Source of the DNA: Vigna angularis
Lineage: Eukaryota > Streptophyta > Magnoliopsida > Fabales > Fabaceae
Direction of reading: 5' to 3'
Length of the DNA: 64,000 nt
Assembly (NCBI RefSeq): GCF_016808095.1
Contig: NC_068975.1
Location: 36,788,001 to 36,852,000 of the forward strand
Numbering within the stretch: the first letter of the stretch is position 1; each line of letters begins with the position of its first letter. The position numbers and the translations under genes were made by a program. Shown here in pieces: positions 38,160 to 52,140 of this stretch. Below the pieces are notes generated by a model. It searched no databases. It saw only the letters and a program-made list of their open reading frames with translations, and was not told where the DNA came from.

Positions 38160-41100
38160 TCACACCATGTAAGTCATGCTAACTTGCATAAGATTTGAGT
38201 GTGGTACACTTAAAGTCGTGATTCCCCTTCTGCAATTCTTTCTCAAAAAAGCATAAAAATAGTTTATAACTAACTTCTTGATAAACCACGAGTCCTTCCT
38301 TGCTCTTATATCCCCGTGACCCAGAAGATAAACAACACCACATTCTTTAGCCTTGTGAATAAAAGATAACTCGCTCTCAAGGCTCTGCTCGGCGTCACAC
38401 ACACTGGGGTCAGGAAATACGGAGCTTATCACCTCTGACGTGCTTGCTTCTAAAACGGGGTTGCTTGTATCCTTATAATCAGCGAGAAGAGGAACACCAA
38501 GTGAGTAAACACTCCCATTGGGACCTATGAGAACCCTAGAACGAGGGTACTCATCCTCTGAATCAGAATCGTCATCCCCGTCACTCTCCAATGACCTCTC
38601 CTGAGCCTCACGACGAATAAACTTCTCTAGGCTCTCAATCAGCAGCTGCTCAAAAGTCTGGTGATTTTCTTTCCGAACATCTTTGTAACCATACCTGTCG
38701 ACAAACACTCAGACAAATAGACATTTCTTATTAATAGGATAAAATACATTATTTCACCAAAGTATCCTTGATAAGATGCTCAGTGAAAGTGTTTTTAAAA
38801 GTAATATCTAGGGCCTCATTTTCACTATCCATTCGACTTTCCCCTAGACCACCACTTTTGAATTAATATAAAGGTTAGCATCTCCATTATCCGCCACAGA
38901 TCAAAATGCCTCCCAAATCACCAATGTAAAATAATAAAGCTAGTTACCTGGCAATACAACGAAATATATGGTAGCTTTTGGGGCAGACTCGCCGAAAAAG
39001 AAACCTTTCACTTTGCGGTACCATAGGAACAGGAACATACTTGATACTCACAAATATGATCATAGAGTGTATTGCAGGAAGTGTGGTTAGAAAATGGCCA
39101 AAAATTGCTGGTATTCCTTTGACCAACTCATTATAAAGCAAACCAATCCCAGGAGCTCGTATTGTCCCAAGATTACAACCTAATTCTCTCATCAAATCTG
39201 TTGACAGCTTTCGCTTGACTTCAGTTTCATACTTGAGATTGCTTCCATAATTCCATATATACATTATAAGAAACATGATTATGGCAAAGACCAATATAAT
39301 CCAGCTTCCATCTGTCACACTCCACAGGACAGATGAAAAAAAAGTTAATTCCAATCCCAAGAAGACTACCACGAAACTAAGCACTATGATGATGTGTAAC
39401 TGCCATATAAGTAGCATAACAAGGGTTACTAAAATAGTGGTCATCATCATCACCCCGAGCTCAGCAATGCCTGAAAGGGGACAAGGAACAAGCTCAATGC
39501 AAACACATTACTATAATATAATAACAATGAACTAAGTTCAGTGCTTTAAAGCTAAACTCTCCACCAGTCTACACCCCTCTATCTAGCTTGAAAAATCAAA
39601 TTATTATCAATTAGGATCAAAACTTTTATAAACTCGAATGATTTTTCTCAAATTAAAAAATATATATATATGTGAACAAAGCCACCATTTAAAGAGCAAT
39701 AAAATGACAAGAGATAGGATCGTGGATTTTCTAAGAAAATTGCCCCCACCTATCCAAGGCTCCAGTTGTGTATTGAATTAATTCTCAACTGTAGTTGAGA
39801 ACATCCAAAAGAAATATTAAGGACTATATATAAAATAAATAAATACTAGGTAAACAGTTTATCGCCTTTCAAAATAATAACAGAAAAATAAGCTCTTGAT
39901 ACAAACAATTCTATTGAGATAGTTCATACCAACAAATTGTGATATTAAAATTATCACCAAGTTACAATGTGACTGTTACTTGAAAATGGCTGATGTTTTA
40001 CCAAAAATTAAAACAAAATGCATAAGTTCATTACCGTAGGCATTTCCAATCTCATCAATGCTAGATATAGTGCAGACAAGCACCAGGGAAAGCCCCAAGA
40101 GGAACCAGTTTATGACAGGGATATAGATCTGGCCCATAAATTTCCGAGAAGTATGTATAATTTTAAGACGAGGGAAACAACCAAGTGCAGTTGATTGCTT
40201 TATACATGAAAATGTTGCTGTTGTCATAGCCCGACTAGCAATAAGTGCAGCCACGTTGGCAATAAGGAAAACTGGCCAGAACGCACCACCTGCAGACAGA
40301 GAATATCATTACTTGAATATTACGTAAAACACAAAGCCAACAGTGTAAGGAGTAATATTATCAACACTTACTCGGAACAGAAGAAAAAAAGACTTGACCA
40401 GCATCAGCATGGTTTTCCATAAGGTATGCAGCTTGACCCAAATAACCCAATAGCAGGCACGGCAAAACAAGGAAGACAAATGAAAGCTGCAAATTGGAAC
40501 CATCAGCTTCACCAGCATAATAGTTCGCCGACACACAGAGCAAATAAAAGAAGCATGACTAGCAAATAAAGTTATTACCTGAACTGATCGGACAGAAAAG
40601 TGGCAAAGATCTGCAAACATGGCCTCAGAACCTGCAACATGATAACAGTCATTAAATATGTTTGCAGTCGAATAGGTTGTGCATATGCCAGCAAAAGATT
40701 CATCTGTATTGTAATTTTACCACATTAAAATATTAAGTTGCCATGGGCGGGAAGGGATTACAGTGATAGAATGAGTTAATTAATAACCTCAAAATTCGAA
40801 CTATTTCTCCTCAGATAGTAGCAGAAAACACTAAAACCCATGCACTGATCATCAAAATTTCTGGCAACAAATTGTCCTTAAAACAAATAAAACAGACCAG
40901 TAGAACCAAATTTACATACATGACAAGACAAAATTACAGTATTATTGCATTTGTAGTATCAAGATCTTGAGCGTATGTATTTACCAGTTGCACTCAGTAG
41001 GCAACCCCCAAGAGAATACCATGCTTTGGTTGAGTTCCTTTTGAAGAAATAGTAGATATGAATAGGATTAAATGCCCTTAAGACACTATTGTCATACTTC

Positions 41101-43315
41101 ACAAGATTGTATATCCCAATGCTGGCAAGAGAACAAAACCATAAGAACAAAGCAGGTCCTACTGCAAGTCCCACTTTACTTGTTCCATACTTTTGCACAC
41201 TGAACAAAATGATAAGGCAGGTAACTGAAATCATCACCACTTCATCTGCATAGACGAGAATGAAAAAAAAGTTTCAAGCAACTATACAAATGACTAAAAC
41301 AAAAGGACATAAATTAGCTTAAAATTATGCCCAACTCAACAAAACATCCCACAAAAAATTACATACTTGAAAAAATGCTTTCTAATCTCTCAAACAAAGT
41401 GGATAGATAGCACTACTGATATTATGTTAAGCTTACATGATCAGCCAAAGAAGAAAAAGATAAAAGGTCTAAACTGAAAATCTTCGGTCATGTCTATGGG
41501 CATCAACTATCAATCAAGTAATTAATAACTGTTACATATAATAGAGTTCATTAATAGGTTACGTAATACCTTTCTCGATAGCATCTACCCCAACTTTTAA
41601 ACCGCCAACAGATGACAGTACTGCAACAAAGAAAAGATAGAAAGAAAATTATTGTAAATTAAACAATAGATAGGTTAATGAAAACAATAGTTGGTCATGA
41701 ATACTAGCAACAACATATCATTATATCAATGCATATATGGTATTGACATCATTCTGAACACATTGTGACCAAAGCAAGTCTGAAGAAATTACAGGAAAAT
41801 GAAGTAAGAACAGTAAAAAAACCTGACATTGCCGGTGTAACAACACCATTAGCAATCACCATGGAAGTACCAGTAAGAACTAATATTAGTAGAATCTTCT
41901 TCAGAGTCAGAGAATTCTCAAGTCTTTCCTTGATTTTTAATGACCTTTCAAGCTCAGGGGATGGCACCTTAAGCCTAAAGCTTGATATACGGGCATCTGA
42001 TGGTAACTGATTAGGGAGAAGACTAACCTTAGCATGACGACAGATCAACGAGTACAAGGCAAACGTACCACCTGCAATGGTTCCAGAACAAATATTATTT
42101 TGAGGATGTTCGTACCACAAGCTTTAGTTTAGAACATTTACTTTTAACATACCTTCACCATCATCATTGGCCCACAGAACCACCAGGACATACTTCAATA
42201 AAGGAATCAAGATTAATGTGTACAAGACAAGTGATAAAGCTCCAAGAATGTCTTCATTTCCATTAATAGGGGCCTTTCTAAACATAACACTGAAGGTATA
42301 CAAGGGACTTGTTCCAACGTCACCAAAGACAACACCAAGCGTCTGAATAGCTAATACAATTTTCTTACCCACACTGATGTCCTGCAATGATATATAATGA
42401 AGACAAAAAGCAAAAATTACTAATATATAAAATCTCATGATGAATACTAAGACATTTTAAGGGATGGAACCGCATGCCGGTGTACAAGTAGAATACATCA
42501 GTCAATCACAGACTAAAGTTCCGAGAATCCGGAAAGTAAACAAAAGGAACAACACCCAAAGCTTAAGCCAAAATTTACAGAATCCATAAACATAACAAGA
42601 AAAACAAACACCCATACCTATAAAAGAAGAAGGACAACAACAAATATAAGCATCCCCTAGACACTAAATGCTATAAATAGTAAGATCGTCATTGAGGTTG
42701 CAATGCACACAAGAATTTGGTTGTATCGGGATTCCAGGAGCTACTTTGTTTAATTTTCAACATCCACGTTAAACATTCAGTTGTGTTCCGTGAATGCAGA
42801 CTGCAGGTTGAATCATGTATTCCACATCTAATTTCCTTCCACTTTTTTTCCATATGTGGAGCAGGCCATAACACTAAATTAACTATCACAATTCACAAGG
42901 TCCCACAGGGAGACAGAGAAAATTTAAGGTCGATATAAATATATATCCATTATAAATTTCAACTTGGCATGATCACTTCAAGCGACATAACCGTGCACTT
43001 AAAACTTGCAATTCCTTTGAATTATCATAAGATAATAATGAAAAGCAGAAAAGGGAAAGAGACCTCATAGTCACTTCTGTGAGCACCGGGAACTTCAAGA
43101 GCCTCCACGTCGAATGAATCGATGCGAGGACCAGTGCGGATGAGTCTCTGCTCCGCGTTGTCCTCTTCCTCGTCGGAATCAACGACCGCAGCTTGGCGTC
43201 CAAATCTCAAATCCGCGTCGAAGTTCTCTAAATCGGAGTCATCGTCGTCGTCCTGGAAAACCCAGCGTGATTCAGTGGAGTCCACGGACGTTCCGCGATT
43301 GATCTCGTCAGCCAT
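38160..43315 (-). CDS. KUP7: Potassium transporter, KUP/HAK/KT family (KUP7-like)
   Basis: K+/H+ symport-type transporter, 840 residues (858 in my recollection of AtKUP7). Ten exons: 43064-43315, 42153-42381, 41823-42071, 41570-41620, 40985-41245, 40579-40631, 40372-40486, 40035-40289, 38948-39470, 38160-38694; phases all close. It starts [10 protein letters not shown]; an acidic cytosolic N-tail ([16 protein letters not shown]) precedes [20 protein letters not shown]. The membrane core shows [67 protein letters not shown] and [20 protein letters not shown]. The C-terminal cytosolic part ends [20 protein letters not shown] and MQVSMTYMV. Asn235 stands where the Arabidopsis protein, as I recall it, has Asp (IADGVVTPA). 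In Arabidopsis, KUP7 is implicated in root K+ uptake and xylem loading. The neighbouring CD2BP2-like and CAMTA genes support orthology to At5g09400. Confidence 0.95.
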
Positions 43316-44093
43316 GTGGTTAGCGGGATGCGGAAAATGGAGGTTAGGGTTTCACATGGAGAAATGGGAGAATCTCAGGAAGAGGGTTTTGGCATGAATT
43401 GGACATAGCATAACGGTATGAAGGGACGGTGCTTCCATTCCATTCTTTCCCGCAACAACACAAGGTGGTGGTGCTGATCACGCGTGAGTGAGAGAGTGTG
43501 ATACCAATGCAAAACGGCATCTGACTGAACTTTTTCTATGGGGTCCCACACTACCCAGCTTGGATTTCTCAACTCATATTTAATTACTTTCATTTGTTTA
43601 AATTAGTAGGAATTTTTATTAATGGTTTACACAAACAATTCCAATGGAAATATCCACTTAAAAGGGTAATAACACCTTCAGATATAGGTATTATAACTAC
43701 TTTAATTTTTTTTCTAAAATTTATTGGAAAATTGCATGTTAGAAAATTACATGAATTGTTTTTGTCACTATCCAAATAAATTTAGACATAGATAACTTTT
43801 ATTACAGTTTAAGTATATTTGATTTAAAACAAATTTGACCTTGGTAAGAATTTATAAATAAGAGTGCACATAAATTATAGGGTATCATCGACTCCAACTA
43901 TAGGTATTATTATAATAAGGAATATATTATAATAAGGAATTAGTTTCTATCACATTTGACTCATCCGAAAGAAGTTGAGTTAGATTTGGGAGACTAGTTT
44001 GTTTAATTCCTAGTATTTGCACACGTGAAACCCACGAGATTAAAAAAATTATTACATATTTATTATATTAATTTGAATTAATAAAAATATAAC

Positions 44094-44138
<45 letters not shown>

Positions 44139-45628
44139 TTTTTCACTACCCATATCCCGTTATAAAAGCATCAAAGTTTACAATGGACAAAAACTTATAA
44201 TGTGAAACGTTAGCACACTTCAATTCTTAAACATCCTTGATAAGTTTGTTCTTTTACATCCAAAAGTTACTGCATTCACGTCAAAATTAATGGTAATTTA
44301 TGTATTATTTTTTTCTTAACTCAATGAAATGCCTTTTAAAAATAAAAGGGCAAAAGTGAGGAACTTGACTTTTCAATTGTTATTATATCAAATGACGAAT
44401 ATGTAACGACTCTAATGTGAAAAATATGTAATAAAAAAAAAGCTTGAAAATTTACTTAATATATATAAGCTGTAATATTCTCACATTAAGAAGGACCAGA
44501 TTTTCCGGATTTCGCCGTCTTAAAGCGTTACAGAGAATGCGACGGAAGCAACAAAACTAATTGTGCGCCAGATGATAACGGATATGGGCTTCGTAAGATC
44601 GACAAAATTCGAATTATCTTATCACAATATTGGAAATATATATTATAAAAATACACAAAAAATTGTTGTCTTTTAGAGAAAAAAAGAAAAGAAGATGAAC
44701 GTCTTACATGTTTAACGGATATTCATCCCTGGGATAAAGCTTGAGAAACCAGTTCTTACTTTTTGTCATCAGTCTCGGGGATTGAAAGAAATGTATAATA
44801 ATTTAGAATATTTAATCATTCTGGTGAAATCATTTTGGTTCGATGACTATAATTGGTTGGTTCATGCTAGTAATAATTGATAGGTCGAGAATTACGTTTA
44901 TATTTCATTTGTAAGATATAATAACTCAACCATGAATAATACTTTCCTCATATATAGCCAGCTTATTGGCATTTCGTTCTTAAAGTTTTATAAAAAAATT
45001 TCGCATGTATTTTTAATCATTCTTGATATGGTTGTGGCATGGTAAACAAAATTGAGTTGAGGATGAACATGATATTTAGTTTCAAACAGATTTGATGTCA
45101 TATGCGTGGATTCTGCATTTTTTGTTACAATTAACAGCAGAAAAAAGAGAAATACAATCAACAGAATACAAAAAGTGCAACATAACATTGCAGAACACCA
45201 CTGGTATTGTAAAACTAATATTTCACGAATAAAGAATGGCCAGTACTTACAGAATGCATTGGCAAGGGGCTATTGTGACGCCACTTCAAAAAAATGATGT
45301 CAAAAATAATAATTATCTAATTGCACAAGCAAAGTGATTTGCAATTTGAGGGCATGAGTGAATGTCTCGCAAATTGATAAGGGTTAACATTGTATAACTT
45401 GTATTGATTCTAACTTCAAGGGATCATTCTAAGTTAATTTTAAGCAAAAAAGTATAGCTAATATAAAACAACAACCTTATAAGAGATAAAAGCACAACTC
45501 TGAGCAGTGGTAGCAGTCCCTCATAACGTACAAAAAGTTCAAGAGTGTTTCGGTCTGTACATGAGCCACTCGCAGACAATGATTGTGGCTATGCTATAAC
45601 TAGCCTATTGTTCCTTGAGACAAGTCCC
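43316..45628. other. KUP7-like promoter region and spacer
   Basis: 43316-43560 is the GC-richer 5' UTR/promoter of the transporter. The rest is AT-rich, with a (TA)n run of about 30 bp at 44104-44133 and no supported gene. The part near 45450-45628 is probably the 3' UTR of the CD2BP2-like gene. Confidence 0.5.
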
Positions 45629-48600
45629 TCAGTTCACGTTGGATGCAGCCTTCTCAACTTCTTCATAGGTGCTAGTCTCCTCATTAAATGAGTACCTGAA
45701 TTCAAATAAAAAAGGAGCGGCCCCAGTCAGCTAGAAACATGATTTGCATCTCCCACCATAGATAAGAGATGGGATAAGAGATGAGTAGAAATAAATAAGA
45801 AATAGTAAAATAAGTTCAACCGTTTTTTGAAACCATTTCTTCTCTTTGCCTCTCCCAACAAACATACAATATTATTTCCCTCCTCTCAGCCAAAGGTGTT
45901 AATTATACAACTAATCACCCTGCATGTTTTTATGCCACCAAAGATCTATAAATTGACGTACACATATCACATCTCTTGATATAGTTTCCAACAAAAAATA
46001 TCACAAATCAAGAATAAATTTTAACAAACAACTAAAGACACATCCAAATCCACATCTATGTTTGGCACCACTTACTGTAAACAAAGGCTAAAAGATGTCA
46101 GCATAAAAATTGACAAACCACACGAAAAGATGATAAAGGAATGTGCTGTACCATTGTCCTGATGCTGCAGAGCAATAAAGCCCGGTATTTGGATCATAAT
46201 AATAGCCCAAACTGCTGCTATAATAGTACCTGGACCATCAAATATTGATGTCAAAACAAGCTTATAACAGCTCTTTTTGGTAACAGAATTCATTAGACGA
46301 AGAAGTGGGTACAAACCCTCAACTTTTGCCACCTCCTTAATACCATAATGATTTTTTTTTTGGTTTTGAAATTTACAACAAAGATAAATAATGTCATGTA
46401 TATCAGACTATTTCCCAAAATTTACATGGAAGAGAAGAGCCATACCCAGAAGATTCATCATACACATAATCATTTTGCAATGCTCCACCTGAAAGAAAAG
46501 TAGAACAATGTTAAGTAAATACTAATCAAATAAAAATCAGTAACAAAGACTTTGGAGGCCAATTTACCTACCCTCAGTGCCAGAATTTATGGCGTCCAAT
46601 GAAGATTGACTAACTGTATTATTTTCATCTGTAGATGGCTTACTGTTATCATCCTCGTCAGCAAACATATCATAATCACCTTCACCAGTGCTAGAGGCTT
46701 CTCCACTAGCCAAATGTTGATTTGATGGGCCTTCTTTTGCCCGGGCTAACTTCTCATATCCTTCTGAAAAGGGGAGAATGTAGAAGGCATAAGCATTAAG
46801 CAGTTAATACCACGAAACAGACACCCTTCACTCCTTCTCATAAACCTAAATATCGACAACATCATAGAAAGAAGAAAGAAGAGCCAAGGAAAAATTGACA
46901 ATTAATAACCTGCCCCAAAATCCAACACTTAACTAATATGGAGGCCCAAAGATAGTTTCTCCAAACACTAAGAATAAACAAACACCATGTATGATATTGA
47001 TAATAGAACAATAAGTTCTATCTTGCATCATGACCATAATAACAACATAAGTTGAACAGTATTATAATAGTAAAACCAAGTAGTTAAATCAAATAAATTA
47101 GAAAATCAAACAGCATATTACATCATGTTGTTAACAATGTAAACATAATGAAACAACAAAACATAATATAAGTAGAATAAAGCATAGTGTATAACACTAA
47201 CCCGCTTCACGATCAAAAACCTCTCGCTTTTCATGATAAACATCTGCGAAAAAGGTCAAGGAGCCAAAGTTAAGCATAATGTAGGTATAGCAACTAAAGA
47301 AACAGTGAATCAAAACAAGTCGCATGACATAGACTCTCATCAGACTATCTAAATGATTACATGTTTACACAATGCATAATATCTACAAAGCCCGGAGGGA
47401 TTAACTCAACTGTATTCACCATTCTCCATCAACTTCATAGCATCCTCGGTTAGCTGGTCAAATACAACCTTAGTCTCAGCAGACATTTTTGCCTTTCTGT
47501 CACTGTTACCTTTTAGCCTTCTCAAGGCTTGCAAAACCTATTGGAAGAATATCGGTTAATACTGCCCAACTAATGAACCTCAAAAAACTCTTAACGAAGT
47601 AGATATATGATATATAATTCCAGCCTAGTCAAGTATAAAGATTTACAAGATATAAAGAGAACATGTAAATGAACATGATATAAAATTAATAATTGCAGTT
47701 AGATACAAGCCAAATATAACTTTAAATATTGTTTCTTATATTTTTATCTTTATGAACACCATTAATCCTTTATTTTGAAAAAATGGCAATTAACAGGCTT
47801 TCTCTGATAACGGTTTAGGGTTGCCATACTCAACTCAAGTTAAAAGTAAATTTGCATACGCAACTATGGAGTCAACCGCAGATTCGGGTTCTCTTATTTT
47901 CTGTATTTATTTGTTCCAACTTGAAAAGCACAATGTCAAAATTACACATTCCTTACACGTTCAGATTTGAGAGTAAAATATTTTTAACTGGATAATATTT
48001 TTTAAGGATATGAACTACCCTTAGCAAGAAATTCCACAACTCCTTGGCCACATAAAAAACCAATGATTGCCTAAACAAATGGATGATCTACAACTACTCT
48101 GGAGTGAATTGGAAAATAAATATTTTACAATGATACTTCAGTAGAACAAAGAAATAAAAAATCAGAAAATTAAGAATGATAAAATACATACATACCGTTT
48201 CCCCAGGTTCAAGAACATTTGCAATCCGCCTCTTCATGACGGCAATATCTTTAGAAGAAAGGTCAGGCATGCCCTCATCCACATCATTAGTTGGTACAGA
48301 TTTTAATGCAGAATATTTTGGATCAAATTCAATATTATCAAGCCATGCATCCTGCAAGGATCCCTAATTTATTAACAGAATTCAAATGAAATATCACAAA
48401 TAAAGAAAGAAAACAACATAAATCCCTCACCTTAATCTCATTCTCTCTTACATATTCAACAAAATTGCCTGCTGCATCAAAATAACCTTCTTCCCTTTCT
48501 TTATCTAGGTTGAAAGGCTCAATTTGAATCCCGTCATCGACAAAATTCTCGCTATCCTGCCACAAGATATCACACATCACTGCCTGCCTATCTTTTACGT

Positions 48601-49520
48601 ATCCAGTAACAGCTCATTGCACCAATAAACTTACTATAAAAATTATGTCAAATTAGGAATAAATCACACTACAATAATACATTTGAACAGAAGCCCACAT
48701 GAAATAAGCTTTACAAGCAAAATATTTACTCTACTAGTGTCCATGAAAAAGCACTTGATAGAAAGAGTAAAGATTTAGTTTAGATAAAAAAGTTCGTCCA
48801 GGTTGAAAACTTAAAGAAAACTTCAAAACAAACCTCATATGTCACTTCACCAACTGATAAGTCTATTCCGATACCTCCAGTGTCCTCACTAAAGAGTTCA
48901 GCAGTAAATTGATTTCTTAGATTTGCCCGCTCTTTGGCAGCTTTGGCAGCTACTTGGGGATTCGTTAAGTCAACTTCACCCTCCTCGACATTTCCTTTGT
49001 CCACAACTTCATCTCCTGGCTTCACTTTCTTGCCCTTTGGAAACCTAACCCTTTTTGCTCTGTATAAATTCAACAGAAAATCTCAAAATTCAGTTCCACA
49101 AGCCAATCATTACAGCCTCTAAAGTTAAAGCCCCAACAAGGGGACTCATACACACACAACATATTACCACGAATGGGGTGTGAATGAACAGAAAACGGAA
49201 ACTTAATACATAGTATTCATATTCAAGCACAATGAATTTAATTTAAACTCTCTTTAAGAAATGCCAGATATTTGAACTAGACAGGAGGTGACCAACATGA
49301 CAGTAATCCCCAAATCAAAATAACACAGAATTCAATGTATAATAACCTAATCCCCATAATCAAGTCTACCTATTACTGCAATTATCTGAATAACAACAAA
49401 CGGAATTAGGGTTTACTTGCGAGAATAAAGGAAAAGAAATTACGGTGGTTTTTTGCTTAATTCATCATCTTCTTCCACAAATGGACGTTTGGGGTTTCTG
49501 CGAGATGATTCTGCCGCCAT
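45629..49520 (-). CDS. CD2BP2/U5-52K-like OCRE-domain protein
   Basis: Probable U5 snRNP-associated factor, by similarity to human CD2BP2 and Arabidopsis At5g09390; 374 residues. Ten exons: 49444-49520, 48834-49059, 48431-48556, 48196-48351, 47420-47537, 47202-47243, 46572-46763, 46446-46488, 46152-46229, 45629-45695. It starts MAAESSRRNPKRPFVEEDDE with a basic KRVRFPKGKKVK stretch that may be a nuclear signal. CD2BP2-type blocks are NFVDDGIQIEPFNLDKERE, GYFDAAGNFVEY and DAWLDNIEFDPKY. A Glu/Ser-rich linker leads to an aromatic C-terminal OCRE-like motif (YVYDESSGYYYSSSLGYYYD, PNTGLYCSAASGQWYSF). The human protein has a GYF domain at this end; I see the OCRE-like form instead. The small late exons (42 and 43 bp) were placed by phase and motif continuity. 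Confidence 0.9.
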
Positions 49521-49914
49521 TGATGCTGCCCAAGGAGAATGAGTTCAATGCTTTGAGCTTCTGCACATAGGCACGACAAGACAATGCTTTTCCCCTCTCT
49601 AAATTAAACCTTTTCTTGTCTCTCTCTGTTCATTTTAGATAATTAACAATTAATTAATTAATTAAAATAACATTATAAATTTCCTAGTAATATATATATA
49701 TATATATATAAATAAAAATGATAACAATTTTTTAATATTTTATTTAAAAAATAAGTTCCATTAACCTATTTTTATTAAATATAAAACGAAAAAATAATTA
49801 AATACACTTGTTAATATTTATAGTTATGTTTGACAAATTACTTTAATTAATAAATACTTTTTCAAGGTTATATTGTCAATTTATTTGTAGTTATTTTTAA
49901 AAAAATGACAAAAT
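49521..49914. other. CD2BP2-like gene 5' flank
   Basis: 5' UTR and promoter of the leftward gene, then AT-rich sequence with a TA run at 49690-49710. No gene seen. Confidence 0.5.
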
Positions 49915-50245
49915 AAAATTCGAATCCGGCTCGACTGCCACGGGTTGGTGGGTAAACGGGTTGACTCACTGGCTCACTTAATTACAATTTGTTTTAAATT
50001 AAAAAAATTACAAACTTTTTATAATACAAATCTAAACAAATTTCACTTTGAAAATAAGGAACTTAAATAACTTTTTTAAACAAAAACAAAATAATAAATA
50101 TTTTTTTATAAAATTGAAATTAAATTTTAATAAAATAAAATTATGTAAGTGGGTTTGGTGGGCCAACCCGGTCCACCACGGGTTCAACCCGCATGAGCCG
50201 GGTTGGCTCACGGGTTGTGACCCATTTTGACAGCTCTAACTTAAA
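49915..50245. mobile_element. hAT-MITE-like element, incomplete
   Basis: Two GC-rich blocks, GCCACGGGTTGGTGGGTAAA (49937) and GGTGGGCCAACCCGGTCCAC (50157), flank an AT-rich centre. The right end, whose reverse complement reads TAGAGCTGTCAAAATGGGTC, matches the family seen at 33057. The left end is not recognisable, so the element is probably truncated or diverged. Confidence 0.55.
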
Positions 50246-50313
50246 TTTAAAAAACAAAACTCTATTGCATGATAAATGTAACATCCCAAAATATAGTATA
50301 ACTATATTATAGA

Positions 50314-50809
50314 TAGGGATGGCAACGGGGCGGGTCGCGCATGGGTAGTGCCTACCCGCAACCCGACCCGTCGGATAAAACTGTACTCGCTACCCGCGCG
50401 GGTACCCGTTTAAAAAATATCCGCGGGTATTTTAGAACTCGAGCATACCTGCGGATACCCGCAAAAAAAATATTTACTACATTTTTAAAATAAAATTTAA
50501 ATAAAATTAACAAAAAATATATAATATAATATAATATAAATTAAATTTTAATTTTAATTAAATTTAACCTAATAAAATTTTATTTTATTTTACTTTTAAT
50601 TAAATTTAATTAAAAGATATATAAATTATTAAATTTTTTTAATTTTTTGCGGGTAACGGGTACCCGCGGGGCGGGTAGTATACTACCCGTACCCGACCCG
50701 TTTAGAAGCGGGTATTAAAATACCCGCTACCCGTTATCCGCGGATAGTAACTACCCGCCGTAGATTTATCCGCAGATACCCGTGCCCGCGGGTAAAATTG
50801 TCATCCCTA
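50314..50809. mobile_element. hAT-superfamily MITE with 8-bp target duplication
   Basis: 496 bp, termini TAGGGATGGCAA and TTGTCATCCCTA, flanked by identical 8-mers ATTATAGA (50306-50313, 50810-50817). The two GC-rich arms made of ACCCG/CGGGT words (CTACCCGCGCGGGTACCCG and similar) are inverted to each other around an AT-rich middle. Ac-like termini and an 8-bp duplication are diagnostic of hAT elements. There is no transposase, so it is non-autonomous. It inserted into the surrounding LTR. Confidence 0.88.
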
Positions 50810-51789
50810 ATTATAGATCAATCACTTATAATAATATAGTAGACCAGTTATCCATGAGTTGTTAAAGTATTTTAACAGTACAGTTATCCAAAATAACTAT
50901 AAAGTTAAAAGCTTCTAATAAATAGTTTCGATACAAAACATATGAACAAACCGAACGATTATACAACACCCTATATAAACTGAATGGTTTACAAAAGATA
51001 TACTAAGTTTGATGACCGAACGGTCCTAACTAGGCTGCAGGGTTATCGCCTTCCAAAGCCTGCTCCAACGACCAAGCATCACCTTCTGCTCACATCCAAA
51101 GATGATCATTGCAAAATAAAAGACGACCGAACGGAAAACATAATAACATAAACAAATACACATTCATATATTCAATCGAGCATTTATAAAATCATCAACA
51201 TACATTCCAGACAAAAACCGAACATAATATACATGCAATGACCGACCACTTTACTTGACCAACCGGATTGTATGAATATGTAGCTTGGGACCGTCCTTGC
51301 ACCCGAGTGGTGTAGTAACTAGAAACCCCCCAGCTGCCACCCGAGGTTAGTCCGTCATACCTTACCCAGATCCCCTCTAGACTAGGACCTCCTGTCATTC
51401 TCACACTATGACTTACCCATCTCCACTTGAGAATTTGTAATCATTAGAATTTTAGGATGAACGCCGTGAATTTCACTCTCCATATTCATACTTTACCAAT
51501 TCAATAATCATACACCGAGACATTCCTCCTTGGAATTCTCTTCCGTACCATCTTGAAATATAATACCAACATACTTCTTCATCCATAATATATTTAAGTA
51601 AAATTACACCGAACAGTAAAACAATCACCACCATTGAGTACAATCGAACGAAAAGGCGTAGCATAACCTCTGAACAAGACCAAAAGGGAGACTACTCCCT
51701 ATACGTGAACATGACCGAATGGTCATGTAAAGAGTAAAACTCAAGCATGAGCATAACGTCTTTGAAGTTGAACGCCAGAACAACCAAAT

Positions 51790-52140
51790 TCTAAAGCTAA
51801 AACCGAACACTTGAATCTTAGACCGAACACTTATTATTTAGAACGAACACTATTGTCTTAGACCTATCACTATTGACTTAATCCGAACAATAAAGACTTA
51901 GGTTGAACACTATTGGCTTAGGCCGAACACTAACTCTAACATAACTGCTAGTATGAGACTGATCACTACCAAGAACGAGCGCTAGTACATTACCGAGCAC
52001 TATCAAGAACGAACGCTAGTACAATACCGAGTACTACCAAGAACTAGTGCTAGTGACGACCGAACACTACCAAAAACGAGCGCTAGTGCAAGACCGAGCA
52101 CTACCAAGAACGAGCGTTAGTACAAGACCAAACACTCTAA
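51790..52140. repeat. Degenerate tandem repeat of GAACACTA / GAACGAGCGCTAGT words
   Basis: From about 51800, units of 25-32 bp such as CCGAACACTATTGTCTTAGA recur. From about 51955 they shift to (A)CCGAGCACTACCAAGAACGAGCGCTAGTAC-type units. The copies are diverged. The block lies inside the probable solo LTR. Confidence 0.8.

Noticed and set aside
46072..46332. 86-codon minus-strand frame in the CD2BP2-like gene
   Set aside because: It runs through intron and reads the OCRE exon in the wrong frame.
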